Notes: a model not told the origin generated them from the letters alone. Numbered from the stretch's first letter, positions 1-9,665 are shown. The stretch is DNA of 64,000 nt from an uncultured Lachnospiraceae bacterium (GCA_949743325.1 CATJTQ010000090.1:1-64000); one strand, 5' to 3'. Program-made: numbers and translations.

Positions 1-581
1 GCTTTTTAAATGTCAAGAATTTTGTGGATTTTGCAAATAAGTGATTTCTGTGCTATGACAAATTATGGCTATTGCATAAATTTAAGAATGGTGCTAAAAC
101 AGTTATTGACTTTAAGTCAATAACCAAATACAAAGGAGCTTTCCGAGCTTTTGCCGCTTATCAACTTCTGGTTCATGCCCTCGTTATTCCCTGCATCAGA
201 GCAAGAACTGTATCATAAATATCATTTTGTGAAAGAAGTGTTAGTCCTTATGGGACTGCTGCTTTATGATGACAATACGACATCCTTTACAGAAAAATTT
301 ATCACTGATATTATGGAAACACCCTGCGGGCATACCTTGATGTCGGAAAGCAATGGCATTGCCGTAATCAGTACGTTGCTTATTATTCTTTCTATTTTGG
401 GTGCGTTTGAAACACCTACTGTTCAAGCGTGTATTCCTACCATGTTACAAGGCGACAATATTATGAAAGGAAATGCCGTCTCATAAAATATGCCCCTACT
501 TACAGTGACAGTTTTATTATTTTGACTGTTTACTATAAGGGGAGCATATCAATATATGATTCGGCTGTTTTTATAATTAAA
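1..581. pseudogene. Gene debris, MFS-type transporter remnant
   Basis: No intact gene is visible. An open frame at 151-486 (+) has a hydrophobic C-terminal half (about 331-486) that reads like a transmembrane stretch of a major-facilitator drug/macrolide efflux protein (GAFETPTVQA, then GDNIMKGNAV), cut off by a stop just after GNAV. The N-terminal half is unrelated and unrecognised, so this looks like joined fragments of decayed genes. A perfect palindrome (10-bp arms, 103-112 and 114-123) lies upstream. A TTGTGGATTTTGCAAA motif at 22-37 resembles the right end of the inverted-repeat element near 57.5 kb. The MFS reading is inferred from a short stretch only. Confidence 0.4.
489..548. terminator. 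Imperfect inverted repeat after the symporter gene
   Basis: Two arms of about 22 bases (TATGCCCCTACTTA... and ...TATAAGGGGAGCATA) flank an AT-rich loop. It lies directly downstream of the minus-strand symporter gene, so it may serve as its terminator. It could equally be the end of the decayed segment to its left. There is no clean U-run on the minus strand. Confidence 0.35.
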
Positions 582-2120
582 TTATTCTTCTCCGCGGGCA
601 GCTTTAACTGCTTGTTCTTTTTGGATTTTAGCGTCAAATGATATTAATGGTTCTTCTTTGCTTCCTTTGATTTTACGGTTTACATAATTTTGTGTAATTT
701 TCATTACAAGAGGTGACAGTGTCAGAACACCTATTAAGTTAGGAATCATCATCATACCATTAAATGTATCTGATATATCCCAGGCAATACTGGAAGTCAT
801 TACTGCGCCTGAAATAATCATAGCTACAAATATTATTTTGTATGTTTTTGTTGCTTTTAGACCAAATAAATATTCGATAGATTTGCTGCCGTAATGTGAC
901 CAACCAAGTACGGTTGTAAATGCGAACATCAGCATTGCAATAGCAATAAAATATTTTCCAAATGGACCAAATACCTGTGCAAATGCATCTGATACTAATG
1001 TTGCATCATTTACTTCTTGTAAAGCAATTCCTGTTGAGAGATCAATTTTTCCAGAAGAAAGAACAACAACAGCGGTCATTGTGCATACAACAATAGTGTC
1101 GGCAAATACTTCAAAAATACCCCACATTCCTTGTCTAACTGGTTCAATAACGTTTGATGAAGAGTGGACCATAACTGATGAACCAAGACCTGCTTCATTT
1201 GAGAACACACCTCGTTTGCAGCCTATTGTAACAACTTGTTTTATCGTAATACCTGCAATTCCGCCTCCTATAGCTTTAACTCCAAAAGCGGATTTAAAAA
1301 TAGCTGAAAACATCATTCCAAGTTGGTTAAAATGAAGGACAAATATAATTAAAGCGCTGATAATATATGCAAGTGCCATAAAAGGTACAATTTTTTCGGC
1401 AAATGTTGCAATTCTCTGTAGTCCGCCAATTATAATAAGCCCAGCAAGTATCATTAGTACAATACCTATAATAAGTGAGAACAGTTTAACGTTACCGAAT
1501 ATGTAAATGTGTGAAAATTTATTAAAGAATGCATCTTCTAGGTTTATAGTTATTTTATTAATCTGCCCCATATTTCCAATACCAAAAGAAGCAAGAATTG
1601 CAAATATTGAGAACAGAATTGCAAGAATTTTGCCTAGTTTCTTACAGCCTTTCAATTTGCCAAAACCATCTTGCAAGTAGTACATCGGACCGCCGGACCA
1701 TTCACCGTCTTGGTTTTTTCTCCGATAATAAATACCTAGAACATTTTCTGAGAAGTTAGTCATCATTCCTAAAAATGCGGCTATCCACATCCAAAATACT
1801 GCTCCCGCGCCTCCTGTTACAATTGCAGCTGAAACGCCTGCAATGTTTCCAGTGCCAAGTGTAGCCGCAAGTGCGGTACAGAGCGCTTGAAATTGTGAAA
1901 CGGAACCATCTTTGTCTTTTCTGACGGCATTATTTCCTTTCTCAAAGACGCTGCCTATAGTCTTTTTCCACCAGTGTCCAATATGCGATAATTGGAAAAA
2001 TTTGGTGATGACTGTCATAAATATACCTGTGCCTATTAATAAGACCAATCCTATTTTTTCACAAACTAATGAATAAATAAAACTGTTAATATCAGCAAGG
2101 TTGTTAATGAATTCTGTCAT
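582..2120 (-). CDS. Sodium:alanine/amino-acid symporter (AGCS family)
   Basis: A 512-residue polytopic membrane protein of the alanine or glycine:cation symporter family (AlsT/AgcS type), which takes up small neutral amino acids with Na+. The family signature is clear: GTGNIAGVSAA near residue 92, then a conserved GGAGAVFWMW segment and GGPMYYLQDG near residue 145, with about ten hydrophobic spans. Length is normal for the family. A ribosome binding site (GAGAGGAG) lies just upstream of the ATG at 2120. The gene stands alone, divergent from the oxidoreductase gene, with its own promoter. The exact substrate cannot be read from sequence. Confidence 0.93.
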   Translation of the reverse strand: MTEFINNLADINSFIYSLVCEKIGLVLLIGTGIFMTVITKFFQLSHIGHWWKKTIGSVFEKGNNAVRKDKDGSVSQFQALCTALAATLGTGNIAGVSAAIVTGGAGAVFWMWIAAFLGMMTNFSENVLGIYYRRKNQDGEWSGGPMYYLQDGFGKLKGCKKLGKILAILFSIFAILASFGIGNMGQINKITINLEDAFFNKFSHIYIFGNVKLFSLIIGIVLMILAGLIIIGGLQRIATFAEKIVPFMALAYIISALIIFVLHFNQLGMMFSAIFKSAFGVKAIGGGIAGITIKQVVTIGCKRGVFSNEAGLGSSVMVHSSSNVIEPVRQGMWGIFEVFADTIVVCTMTAVVVLSSGKIDLSTGIALQEVNDATLVSDAFAQVFGPFGKYFIAIAMLMFAFTTVLGWSHYGSKSIEYLFGLKATKTYKIIFVAMIISGAVMTSSIAWDISDTFNGMMMIPNLIGVLTLSPLVMKITQNYVNRKIKGSKEEPLISFDAKIQKEQAVKAARGEE

Positions 2121-2173
2121 TTGTATTCTCCTCTCATTTTTTTGACATAATAATTGAAAATCATATTATTTTC

Positions 2174-2202
2174 ATTATACAAAAATATAGTTATAGGCGC
2201 AA
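2174..2202 (-). promoter_or_regulatory. Promoter of the symporter gene
   Basis: On the minus strand, TTGCGC and TATAAT are separated by 17 bases, about 55 bases upstream of the start codon. This is a good sigma-A type match found by eye. Confidence 0.6.
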
Positions 2203-2342
2203 GAAAAAAGAACTTTAAGTAGGTTGTTTTTTGTATTGAACAATATAGTACAATTAATTGTTAAAATAATGTGAGAAAGAGTGATTAGAAGCTGTTAAAA
2301 TCAGTTAAAACAAGAAAATAAAGTTTACGGGAGATTTTGATT

Positions 2343-3440
2343 ATGGCAAGAAAGTATAAATTGGGAGTGCTTGGACTTGGAGAAGGAAGAAGCATAATGT
2401 CTGCAGCTTTGCAAAGCGAAAATTGGGAATTAGTAGAAATTTGTGATTTAAGTGAAACTTTATGTCAAAAAAGAATTGAGGAATTTAAGGGTGAGTGGAG
2501 CAACCCTCTTTATACAGTTTCATATGAAGAGATGCTGTCGAATTCTGATGTTGAGGTAATTGGAATATATACGCCTGACCAGCTGCATGCCAAACATATT
2601 AAAATGGCATTGGAAGCAGGAAAGCATGTTATTTGTACAAAACCTTTAATGATTTCACTGGATGATGCTAATTTATTGCTTGATGTACAGAGACGTACAT
2701 CTGGCGTAGTGTTTGTCGGACAAAGCTCAAGGTATTTTGAACCAGCTTTACAGCAAAGGAAAGATTTTTTGGAAGGCAGACATGGAGAATTGGCTACAAT
2801 AGAAACACATTATATAAGTGATTCAAGATGGTTCTTAAATAAGGACTGGAGCCGATGCAGCGGCTTTTCATGGATGTATAATTTTATGATACATGCAGTC
2901 GATCTGGCTGTATGGTACTTGCCGCAGATAGAGGATGTCTATGGTGTTGGATTTACAAGTGAAAATACATTGGAGTATAATTTGTCTGTACCTGACACAT
3001 TTAAATTTATACTAAAGGATAAGAACGGTAAATGTGCAAGTGTTTCAGGTGTCTATGCAGAACCGACGCTCGGAAGTGATGTAGAGCAGTCAATTAGCTG
3101 TACAATTCGGGGAACAAAAGGTATTAGCCGGGCAGGATATCCTAAATTAAAATATTACACTAATTTTGAGCCGATTCAGAAAACAGCGCAGTTACATGAT
3201 TATAATGATAAACATGAATATTATTTTAGATTTGAGGCGGAGAATCACCATGCGGGTGAGTATCAGAATTATATAGATGATTTTGCACTGTGTTTAAATA
3301 AAGGAGAGATACCTAAACCGGATTTAAAAGAGGGGATAAGAACATTAGCTGTTATGGAGGCTATGAATGAATCTGTGAATTCAGGAAAAGTAATTAAAGT
3401 ATCTGATGTGTTAAACAGAAGAAACATTGTTATAAATTAA
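2343..3440 (+). CDS. Gfo/Idh/MocA family oxidoreductase
   Basis: A 365-residue NAD(P)-dependent oxidoreductase, probably acting on a sugar or inositol-like substrate. The Rossmann fold begins at once (LGVLGLGEGRS, residues 7-17). The usual EKP substrate/cofactor lysine motif appears as CTKPL near residue 100, with the lysine kept. The C-terminal half has the alpha/beta fold typical of the family, including HAVDLAVW. I chose the ATG at 2343 because GGGAGA sits 8 bases upstream; an in-frame TTG two codons earlier is less likely. It is a single-gene unit ending at a clear terminator. The substrate is unknown. Confidence 0.88.
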   Translation: MARKYKLGVLGLGEGRSIMSAALQSENWELVEICDLSETLCQKRIEEFKGEWSNPLYTVSYEEMLSNSDVEVIGIYTPDQLHAKHIKMALEAGKHVICTKPLMISLDDANLLLDVQRRTSGVVFVGQSSRYFEPALQQRKDFLEGRHGELATIETHYISDSRWFLNKDWSRCSGFSWMYNFMIHAVDLAVWYLPQIEDVYGVGFTSENTLEYNLSVPDTFKFILKDKNGKCASVSGVYAEPTLGSDVEQSISCTIRGTKGISRAGYPKLKYYTNFEPIQKTAQLHDYNDKHEYYFRFEAENHHAGEYQNYIDDFALCLNKGEIPKPDLKEGIRTLAVMEAMNESVNSGKVIKVSDVLNRRNIVIN

Positions 3441-3456
3441 TAATAAAATGTAAAAA

Positions 3457-3493
3457 AAGATGAACCTATGTATTTACATTGGTTCGTCTTTTG
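3457..3493 (+). terminator. Terminator after oxidoreductase
   Basis: A 10-bp stem (AAGATGAACC / GGTTCGTCTT, one G-U pair) with a 14-base loop is followed by a short T-run. Confidence 0.75.
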
Positions 3494-3546
3494 TGTAAAA
3501 TTATAAAAGAGCGGTCAGCTTTAATATAAATTGTGAGGTGAAAATA

Positions 3547-5040
3547 TTGAAACTTAGAACGAGACTTATTATTTCGTTTCTTGCCCTTACAATAATTCCT
3601 ATTATAGTAATATTTGTTGCTTTTTTTATGTTCACATATATGCAGAAGCAGGATATGCAGCATTATTATGGTATTGAGATAGATGGATACGAAAGTTTGT
3701 CAAATACATCAAAAATTCTTACCAGACTCACTTCCGATGTATATGATTCAATGGTTAAGGCGGCAAAAAGCGACGTGGGAAGTTTTGCATATGAGCCTTT
3801 TTTAAATTCTCTTAATATAGAACTGCACAAGCAGAGTTCCTATCTTATTGTTCGCCGTGATGATAAAATTCTTTACAATGGTTCAAGAAAGGATAATGCA
3901 TATCTTATATATATTTTGCCTGAGTTTGGAGAAAATTTTGAGAAGGTTGAAGGAAGCCGGTATTTGGCAGGGGAGAATGTTCTTGTCAAAACAGTAGATT
4001 TTTATTTTGAGGATGGTGCAAATGGAAGCGCATTTATTATTACAGATGTAGATTTAATGATACCGCAGCTTCAAAAGTTATTTAGCCGTATGATAGGCGC
4101 AGTTGTGTTTATTATTTTATTAACTGCTGCAATATTCGTTATATGGACATATCGTTCTATGGTAACTCCAATTAAAAATCTTCAGGAAGCTGTGCATTAT
4201 ATACAGGAAGGAAATTTAGAATTTGAGATCAAAGATGCTAAAGGAAGCGAAGAGCTTGTACTTTTAAGCCGTGATTTTGAAAATATGAGATATCAGCTCA
4301 AAGTTTCTGAGGAAGAAAAGAAGAAATATGATGATGAGAGCCGTGAACTTATTGCCAATATATCTCATGATTTGAAAACTCCAATGACTTCTATTAAGGG
4401 CTATATTGAAGGAATAAGAGATGGGGTTGCAGATACCCCTGAGAAGTTAGAGCGTTATATGACTACAATATATAACAAAGCAATGGAGATGGATCGTCTT
4501 GTTACCGAGCTAAATGTGTATTCAAGAATTGAGACAAACATGATACCATATAATTTTATTAACATGAGTATTTCAGATTATTTTAATGATTGTGTAGAGG
4601 AATTGGTTATTGATTTGAAAGAAAAAAATATTGATCTGTATTATTTTGATTATACAAAAGGAGATATTGAAGTTAATGCTGACCCTGAGCAGATTGCTCG
4701 TGTAATAAATAATATAATTGGTAATTCAGCAAAATATATGGATAAAAAACATGGAGTTATTAACATATATCTAAGAGAGAGGAAGGATGAAGTTCTAGTC
4801 GAAATAGAAGATAACGGGCAGGGGATTGCAAAAAAAGATTTACCGTTAATATTTGAAAGGTTTTACCGTGCTGATGCTTCAAGGAATTCTAAACAGGGGG
4901 GAAGCGGAATTGGGCTTTCGATCGTAAAGAAAATTATTACAGATCATGGAGGCCGAATCTGGGCGAAAAGTGAAGAAAAACAGGGGACAGCAGTGTATTT
5001 TAGCCTAAAAATTGTTAGGAGGATTAGAGCAGATGAGTAA
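3547..5040 (+). CDS. Membrane sensor histidine kinase
   Basis: A 497-residue two-component sensor. Transmembrane segments lie at about residues 7-29 and 183-202 and flank an extracytoplasmic sensor domain of about 150 residues. Then come HAMP (to about 255), the HisKA dimerisation domain with phospho-acceptor His about 274 (ISHDLKTP), and an HATPase domain with N box (NNIIGNSAKY), G1 (EDNGQGIA), F box (FERFYRAD) and G2 (GGSGIGLS). I prefer TTG 3547 because GAGGTG lies about 6 bases upstream; the alternative GTG 3538 has no ribosome binding site. The last 8 bases overlap the response regulator gene, so the two are translationally coupled. The stimulus is unknown. Confidence 0.92.
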   Translation: MKLRTRLIISFLALTIIPIIVIFVAFFMFTYMQKQDMQHYYGIEIDGYESLSNTSKILTRLTSDVYDSMVKAAKSDVGSFAYEPFLNSLNIELHKQSSYLIVRRDDKILYNGSRKDNAYLIYILPEFGENFEKVEGSRYLAGENVLVKTVDFYFEDGANGSAFIITDVDLMIPQLQKLFSRMIGAVVFIILLTAAIFVIWTYRSMVTPIKNLQEAVHYIQEGNLEFEIKDAKGSEELVLLSRDFENMRYQLKVSEEEKKKYDDESRELIANISHDLKTPMTSIKGYIEGIRDGVADTPEKLERYMTTIYNKAMEMDRLVTELNVYSRIETNMIPYNFINMSISDYFNDCVEELVIDLKEKNIDLYYFDYTKGDIEVNADPEQIARVINNIIGNSAKYMDKKHGVINIYLRERKDEVLVEIEDNGQGIAKKDLPLIFERFYRADASRNSKQGGSGIGLSIVKKIITDHGGRIWAKSEEKQGTAVYFSLKIVRRIRADE

Positions 5041-5722
5041 AATACTTATTGTTGAAGATGAAGTTGCTATTGCAGATTTGGAAAAAGATTATCTTGAACT
5101 TAGCGGATTTGAGGTTATTCTTGAGTATACAGGAGATGGTGGTTTAAAGAAGGCGCTGGAGGAAGACATTGATTTGCTTATATTGGATATTATGCTTCCT
5201 AACATGGACGGCTTTGATATATGTAAAGAAGTACGCTTAAGAAAAGATATACCTATTATTATGGTTTCGGCTAAGAAGGAAGATATATCTAAAATTCGTG
5301 GACTTGGCTTTGGAGCGGATGATTATATAACTAAACCATTTAGTCCGAGTGAGCTTGTCGCTCGTGTTAAGGCTCATCTTGAGAGGTATAGGAGACTTGT
5401 CGGAGGAGCAAGGAAAATAAATGATATTATAGAAATCCGTGGATTGACTATTGATAAAACTGCCAGACGAGTTTATGTAAATGGAGAGGAAAAAGCATTT
5501 ACAACTAAAGAATTTGATTTGCTTACGTTTCTTGCCGAGAATCCTAATCGGGTTTATAAAAAAGATGAATTGTTCAGGGAGATATGGGATTTAGAGTCAG
5601 TCGGTGATATTGCAACAGTCACTGTTCATATAAAGAAGATTCGTGAGAAAATTGAGAAAAACACATCAAAGCCTGAATATATTGAGACAATTTGGGGCGT
5701 GGGATACCGTTTTCATATGTAA
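5033..5722 (+). CDS. OmpR/PhoB-family response regulator
   Basis: A 229-residue regulator and the partner of the preceding kinase. The receiver domain has acidic residues (VEDE, 8-10), phospho-acceptor Asp52 (LLILDIMLP) and the conserved Lys of ITKPF. The C-terminal winged helix (about 130-229) has the OmpR pattern with FTTKEFDLL and WGVGYRF at the end. AGGAGG at 5018-5023 sets the ATG at 5033, inside the end of the kinase gene. It likely binds DNA to control genes not identifiable here; CwlD downstream is separated by 134 bases. Confidence 0.95.
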   Translation: MSKILIVEDEVAIADLEKDYLELSGFEVILEYTGDGGLKKALEEDIDLLILDIMLPNMDGFDICKEVRLRKDIPIIMVSAKKEDISKIRGLGFGADDYITKPFSPSELVARVKAHLERYRRLVGGARKINDIIEIRGLTIDKTARRVYVNGEEKAFTTKEFDLLTFLAENPNRVYKKDELFREIWDLESVGDIATVTVHIKKIREKIEKNTSKPEYIETIWGVGYRFHM

Positions 5723-5856
5723 TAGGTGAGATTTTTTCATAATATTATTTATACTGCTGCTAGAGTAAGTAATGCTTGTGTAAGCACATACCTCCAGCTT
5801 TGTCATATGGGAATAAAAAATATTTTTTATGCATACATTTATTAAAATGATAATAG

Positions 5857-6561
5857 ATGGTGCTTGTTTTGAGAAGAAAAAAAATAGAGCTTTTAATGGC
5901 AGTATTGATAATACTTGTAGCCATTCTTTTTTCTAGTGTGGGCGTACAGATTGTTGATGGTAAAAAGGTTAAAAATAAGAAACAGACAATAGTGATTGAT
6001 AGCGGACATGGGGGTGTTGATTCGGGTAAGGTATCTGTTCTAGGTGATTATGAGAAAGATATTAATCTGTCTATTTCTAAAAAGCTGTCAAGCAAGTTAA
6101 AAAAGGCCGGTTATAATGTAGTTATGACTAGAACAGAGGATAAAGGTCTTTACTCTGATTCAAGCACTAATAAAAAAACAGAGGATATGCGCAATAGATG
6201 TAATATTATAGATACATCGGGAGCTGTTCTTGCAGTTAGTATTCATCAGAATAGTTATCATCAAGAAGGTGTTAAGGGAGCACAGGTTTTCTTTTATAAA
6301 CAGTCTGATGAGGGAGAAGTACTTGCAAAATGCATACAGGAATCACTGGCAGAGGGGTTAGATAAAACTAATAAAAGACAGGCAAAAAGCAATGACAGCT
6401 ACTATCTGCTCAGAAAGACAAAAACACCTACTGTAATAGTAGAATGCGGTTTCCTTTCTAATTATGAGGAAGCAGGAAAGTTAGTTGGAGAAGATTACCA
6501 GAAACAGGTGGCAAAAGCGATATTTAACGGAATTGAAAATTATCTTAAACATAAGAATTGA
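5857..6561 (+). CDS. cwlD: N-acetylmuramoyl-L-alanine amidase, CwlD-like
   Basis: A 234-residue secreted or membrane-anchored amidase_3 enzyme with an N-terminal membrane segment (about residues 10-30). It cleaves the amide between MurNAc and the stem peptide. Zinc-site and catalytic residues are visible: the His of DSGHGG, a Glu in the YEKDIN region, the His of SIHQN and the Glu of VECGFLSN. Size and architecture match CwlD, which makes muramic-delta-lactam in spore cortex and is needed for germination. The start is uncertain: ATG 5857 has no obvious ribosome binding site, while TTG 5869 has GGTG 6 bases before it. The CwlD assignment over a vegetative amidase is by size and context. Confidence 0.8.
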   Translation: MVLVLRRKKIELLMAVLIILVAILFSSVGVQIVDGKKVKNKKQTIVIDSGHGGVDSGKVSVLGDYEKDINLSISKKLSSKLKKAGYNVVMTRTEDKGLYSDSSTNKKTEDMRNRCNIIDTSGAVLAVSIHQNSYHQEGVKGAQVFFYKQSDEGEVLAKCIQESLAEGLDKTNKRQAKSNDSYYLLRKTKTPTVIVECGFLSNYEEAGKLVGEDYQKQVAKAIFNGIENYLKHKN

Positions 6562-6585
6562 GGTATATGTAAATACTAACAGGCG

Positions 6586-6601
6586 TAAGTATATATACTT
6601 A
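6586..6601. promoter_or_regulatory. 16-base palindrome before tsaC
   Basis: TAAGTATATATACTTA is a perfect palindrome a few bases upstream of the tsaC ribosome binding site. It may be an operator or just AT-rich chance. Confidence 0.3.
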
Positions 6602-6614
6602 TTGGAGCAGCTAT

Positions 6615-7754
6615 ATGAGAATTGAAAAGATTACTGAAAAAAATACAGATAAAAAACATATTAAAAAAGTCTTCGCTTTAGCGGGTGATATAATAAAGAA
6701 AGGCGGACTGGTAGCATTTCCGACAGAGACAGTTTATGGTCTTGGCGCAGATGCTTTGAATCAGGATGCAGCAGCAAAAATTTATGGTGTTAAAGGAAGA
6801 CCATCTGATAATCCTCTTATAGTGCATGTGGCAGACTTTGAAGGATTAGAAAAAATTATAAAAGAAATTCCATGGCAGGCAGAGAAATTAGCAGAAAAAT
6901 TTTGGCCTGGACCATTGACAATGATTATGAATAAGGCAGATATTGTTCCAAAGACAACATCAGGTGGTCTTAATACAGTTGCAGTCAGAATGCCGTCTAA
7001 TAAAATAGCTCTTGAGCTTATTAGGGCAAGCGGAGGATATATTGCTGCTCCTAGCGCCAATACATCAGGTAAGCCAAGTCCGACAAGAGCAGAACATGTG
7101 GTTCAGGATCTATCAGGCAAAATTGATTTGCTGATTGATGGCGGTGATGTAGGAATTGGGATTGAATCTACAATTATAGATTTAACTTCATCTAAACCAA
7201 CTATTCTTAGACCGGGAGCAATAACACAGAAAATGTTGTGTGATGTAATTGGAGAGGTGGAAATAGATGAGGCGTTAATCAAATCAGATTCTAATACTGT
7301 TCCTAAAGCGCCTGGTATGAAGTACAGGCATTATGCCCCTAAAGCAGATATTACAGTTGTTGAAGGCAAAAAGGAAGATGTTGTAAAATATATTAATAGA
7401 AAAATTGAAGGATTGCTGCAGAAATTTTACAAAGAGGAAGATGGTCAACAGGAAGATGTATTTGAAGATATTTTTCATTTAAATATTGTTGAAGATCGAA
7501 TTGGGATTTTGTGCAGTCAGGAAACAATAGATTTGTATCCATATGGCTATGCAAAGAGTGTGGGACATTATGATAGAGAAGAGGAGATTGCAAGGAATTT
7601 ATACGCAGTCTTAAGAGACTTTGATAAAACTAATGTAGAAATTATTTTTTCTGAAAGTTTCTATACTCCAAATATGGGAGCGGCAATTATGAATCGATTG
7701 CTAAAGGCTGCAGGACATAAAATAATACATTTAGAAAAGGAGGATGTACAATGA
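6615..7754 (+). CDS. tsaC: L-threonylcarbamoyladenylate synthase (Sua5 type)
   Basis: A 379-residue protein that makes threonylcarbamoyl-AMP from Thr, bicarbonate and ATP, the first step of tRNA t6A modification. The YrdC domain (about 15-205) shows FPTETVYGLG, KGRPSDNPL and the SANTSGKPSPT motif. A C-terminal Sua5 domain (about 240-379) makes this the long form. GGAG lies about 9 bases before the ATG. The stop overlaps the rpiB start by four bases (ATGA), so the two are coupled, an arrangement common in Clostridia. Confidence 0.95.
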   Translation: MRIEKITEKNTDKKHIKKVFALAGDIIKKGGLVAFPTETVYGLGADALNQDAAAKIYGVKGRPSDNPLIVHVADFEGLEKIIKEIPWQAEKLAEKFWPGPLTMIMNKADIVPKTTSGGLNTVAVRMPSNKIALELIRASGGYIAAPSANTSGKPSPTRAEHVVQDLSGKIDLLIDGGDVGIGIESTIIDLTSSKPTILRPGAITQKMLCDVIGEVEIDEALIKSDSNTVPKAPGMKYRHYAPKADITVVEGKKEDVVKYINRKIEGLLQKFYKEEDGQQEDVFEDIFHLNIVEDRIGILCSQETIDLYPYGYAKSVGHYDREEEIARNLYAVLRDFDKTNVEIIFSESFYTPNMGAAIMNRLLKAAGHKIIHLEKEDVQ

Positions 7755-8179
7755 TTGCATTGGGAAGTGATCAGGCAGGTTATTTATTAAAACAGGAAGT
7801 AATTAAATATTTAGAAGAAAAAGGATTGGAATATAAAGATTATGGCTCATATAATGAGGATTCTGTTGATTATCCTATATATGGAAAATCTGTAGCCAAA
7901 GCTATTGTAAATGGAGAGTGTGATAGAGGTATTATAATCTGTGGTACAGGGATAGGTATTTCTATTGCGGCAAATAAAGTAAAGGGAATTCGTGCTGCTT
8001 TGTGCTCTGATTGTTTTTCTGCTGAGGCTACAAGACAACATAATGATGCTAATATTTTAGCTATGGGTGCAAGAGTAGTAGGTCCTGGACTTGCAGTAAA
8101 GATTGTGGATACATTTCTGAACACAGAATTTTCCGGGGCTGAGAGACATCAGAGAAGGATTGATATGTTAGAGGATTAG
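7751..8179 (+). CDS. rpiB: Ribose-5-phosphate isomerase B
   Basis: A 142-residue RpiB/LacAB-family isomerase that interconverts ribose-5-phosphate and ribulose-5-phosphate. Conserved features: GSDQAG at the N-terminus, the catalytic region ICGTGIGISIAANK near residues 63-76, and NDANILAMGARVVG. Length is typical. GGAGG precedes the ATG within the end of tsaC. It forms an operon with tsaC and the dCMP deaminase gene that follows after 32 bases. Confidence 0.95.
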   Translation: MIALGSDQAGYLLKQEVIKYLEEKGLEYKDYGSYNEDSVDYPIYGKSVAKAIVNGECDRGIIICGTGIGISIAANKVKGIRAALCSDCFSAEATRQHNDANILAMGARVVGPGLAVKIVDTFLNTEFSGAERHQRRIDMLED

Positions 8180-8211
8180 TGGACAGCGCTGCGTTTTTGG
8201 GAGGAGATTTT

Positions 8212-8694
8212 ATGGGATCTTTCAAACGAACAGATTATATATCATGGGATGAATATTTTATGGGTATTGCAAAGTTGTCTGCTATGCGTTCAAAGGACCC
8301 GAATACTCAAGTGGGATGCTGCATCGTTGGGAATGATAATCGTATAATATCAGTTGGTTATAATGGTCTTCCAAATGGGTGTTCTGATGATGAGTTTCCA
8401 TGGAATAGAGATGGTGAAGACAATAAATATTTTTATACAACGCATAGTGAGTTAAATGCAATATTAAATGCTAAAGGCAGCAATCTTACAGGAAGCCGGC
8501 TGTATGTTTCGCTTTTTCCCTGCAATGAGTGTGCAAAAGCGATTATACAGAGCGGAATTAACGAGATTATATATGATATTGATAAATATTCCTCAACGCC
8601 AGGTGTTATTGCATCTAAAAAGATGCTTAGAGCAGCAGGTGTGTTATTTAGAGAGTACGAGAGAAGCGGCAATAATATAAGCATACAATTGTAG
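8212..8694 (+). CDS. dCMP/cytidine deaminase family protein
   Basis: A 160-residue zinc deaminase, probably deoxycytidylate deaminase (dCMP to dUMP for thymidylate synthesis). The zinc-site motif reads THSELNAI (His plus catalytic Glu) and SLFPCNECAKAI (the two Cys ligands). KDPNTQVGCCIV near residue 26 is typical of ComEB/dCMP deaminases. The ATG at 8212 follows GGGAGGAG by about 5 bases; an in-frame GTG at 8179 has no such site. Eight bases separate it from the lipid kinase gene downstream. Confidence 0.9.
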   Translation: MGSFKRTDYISWDEYFMGIAKLSAMRSKDPNTQVGCCIVGNDNRIISVGYNGLPNGCSDDEFPWNRDGEDNKYFYTTHSELNAILNAKGSNLTGSRLYVSLFPCNECAKAIIQSGINEIIYDIDKYSSTPGVIASKKMLRAAGVLFREYERSGNNISIQL

Positions 8695-8702
8695 GAGGAA
8701 AG

Positions 8703-9665
8703 ATGAAGAAATTATTGTTTATTTTTAATCCAACTGCAGGCAAGTCCAAAATTAAGACAAAGTTAGTTGAGATATTGGATGTATTTGTAAAAGCTGGATA
8801 TATGCCAGTTGCTTATCCTACACAATGTAGGGAAGATGCAAAAAACATAGTATTAGAATATGCACATAAATTTGATTTAGTAGTTTGCAGCGGCGGTGAC
8901 GGAACTTTAAATGAAGTTGTAACTGGTATGGTAGAGCAGTTGGCACCCGTACCTATAGGCTATATTCCTACAGGAAGTACAAATGATTATGCTAAAAGTC
9001 TGGGAATACCCGGAGATATGATTAAAGCTGCACAGATGGCGGTAGAAGGTGCAATTTTTAAAACAGATATCGGACAATTTAATAATTCAACATTTGTATA
9101 TGTTGCAGCCTTTGGGCTTTTCACAGACGTGTCTTATCAGACAAGTCAGGAGCTTAAAAATGTGTTAGGACATGCAGCATATGTATTTGAGGGTGTAAAG
9201 AGTCTGATATCAATACCAGAGTATCATATGACAGTTGACATTGATGGGAAAATAATTGAGGATGATTTTATTTATGGAATGGTATCAAATACAGTTTCCG
9301 TAGGAGGCTTTAAAAATATGACAAATCAAGAAGTTATTCTTGATGACGGATACTTTGAAGTGTTGTTTGTAAGAAAACTAAGTAATCCTCTTCAAGTACG
9401 TGAGGTAATTATTAGTCTGCTTACAGATGGCGTGAAAAGTAAATTTGTCTGTGATTATAGGGCAAAGTGTGTAAAAATTACATCCATAAAAGAAATACCA
9501 TGGACACTTGACGGCGAATTCGGTGGTGAACACAAGGAAGTTGTAATTAAGAATAAAGCTAATTCTATTTCATTAGTGGCTGATACCATAAATATGGATT
9601 TATCATCTGAAAATCATTTGAAAATTGCGATATCAAAGTATGATAAAGATGATAAATTGGAATAA
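8703..9665 (+). CDS. Diacylglycerol kinase-family lipid kinase
   Basis: A 320-residue DAGK-catalytic family protein (DagK/YegS/BmrU type), phosphorylating diacylglycerol or a related lipid. The N-terminus has the nucleotide motif FNPTAGKSK. The family hallmark GGDGTLNEVV lies near residues 65-74 and PTGSTNDYAKSLGIP near 91-105. LDGE in the C-terminal beta domain is also typical. A perfect AGGAGGAAAG precedes the ATG. It is the last gene of the tsaC-rpiB-deaminase run. Confidence 0.9.
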   Translation: MKKLLFIFNPTAGKSKIKTKLVEILDVFVKAGYMPVAYPTQCREDAKNIVLEYAHKFDLVVCSGGDGTLNEVVTGMVEQLAPVPIGYIPTGSTNDYAKSLGIPGDMIKAAQMAVEGAIFKTDIGQFNNSTFVYVAAFGLFTDVSYQTSQELKNVLGHAAYVFEGVKSLISIPEYHMTVDIDGKIIEDDFIYGMVSNTVSVGGFKNMTNQEVILDDGYFEVLFVRKLSNPLQVREVIISLLTDGVKSKFVCDYRAKCVKITSIKEIPWTLDGEFGGEHKEVVIKNKANSISLVADTINMDLSSENHLKIAISKYDKDDKLE

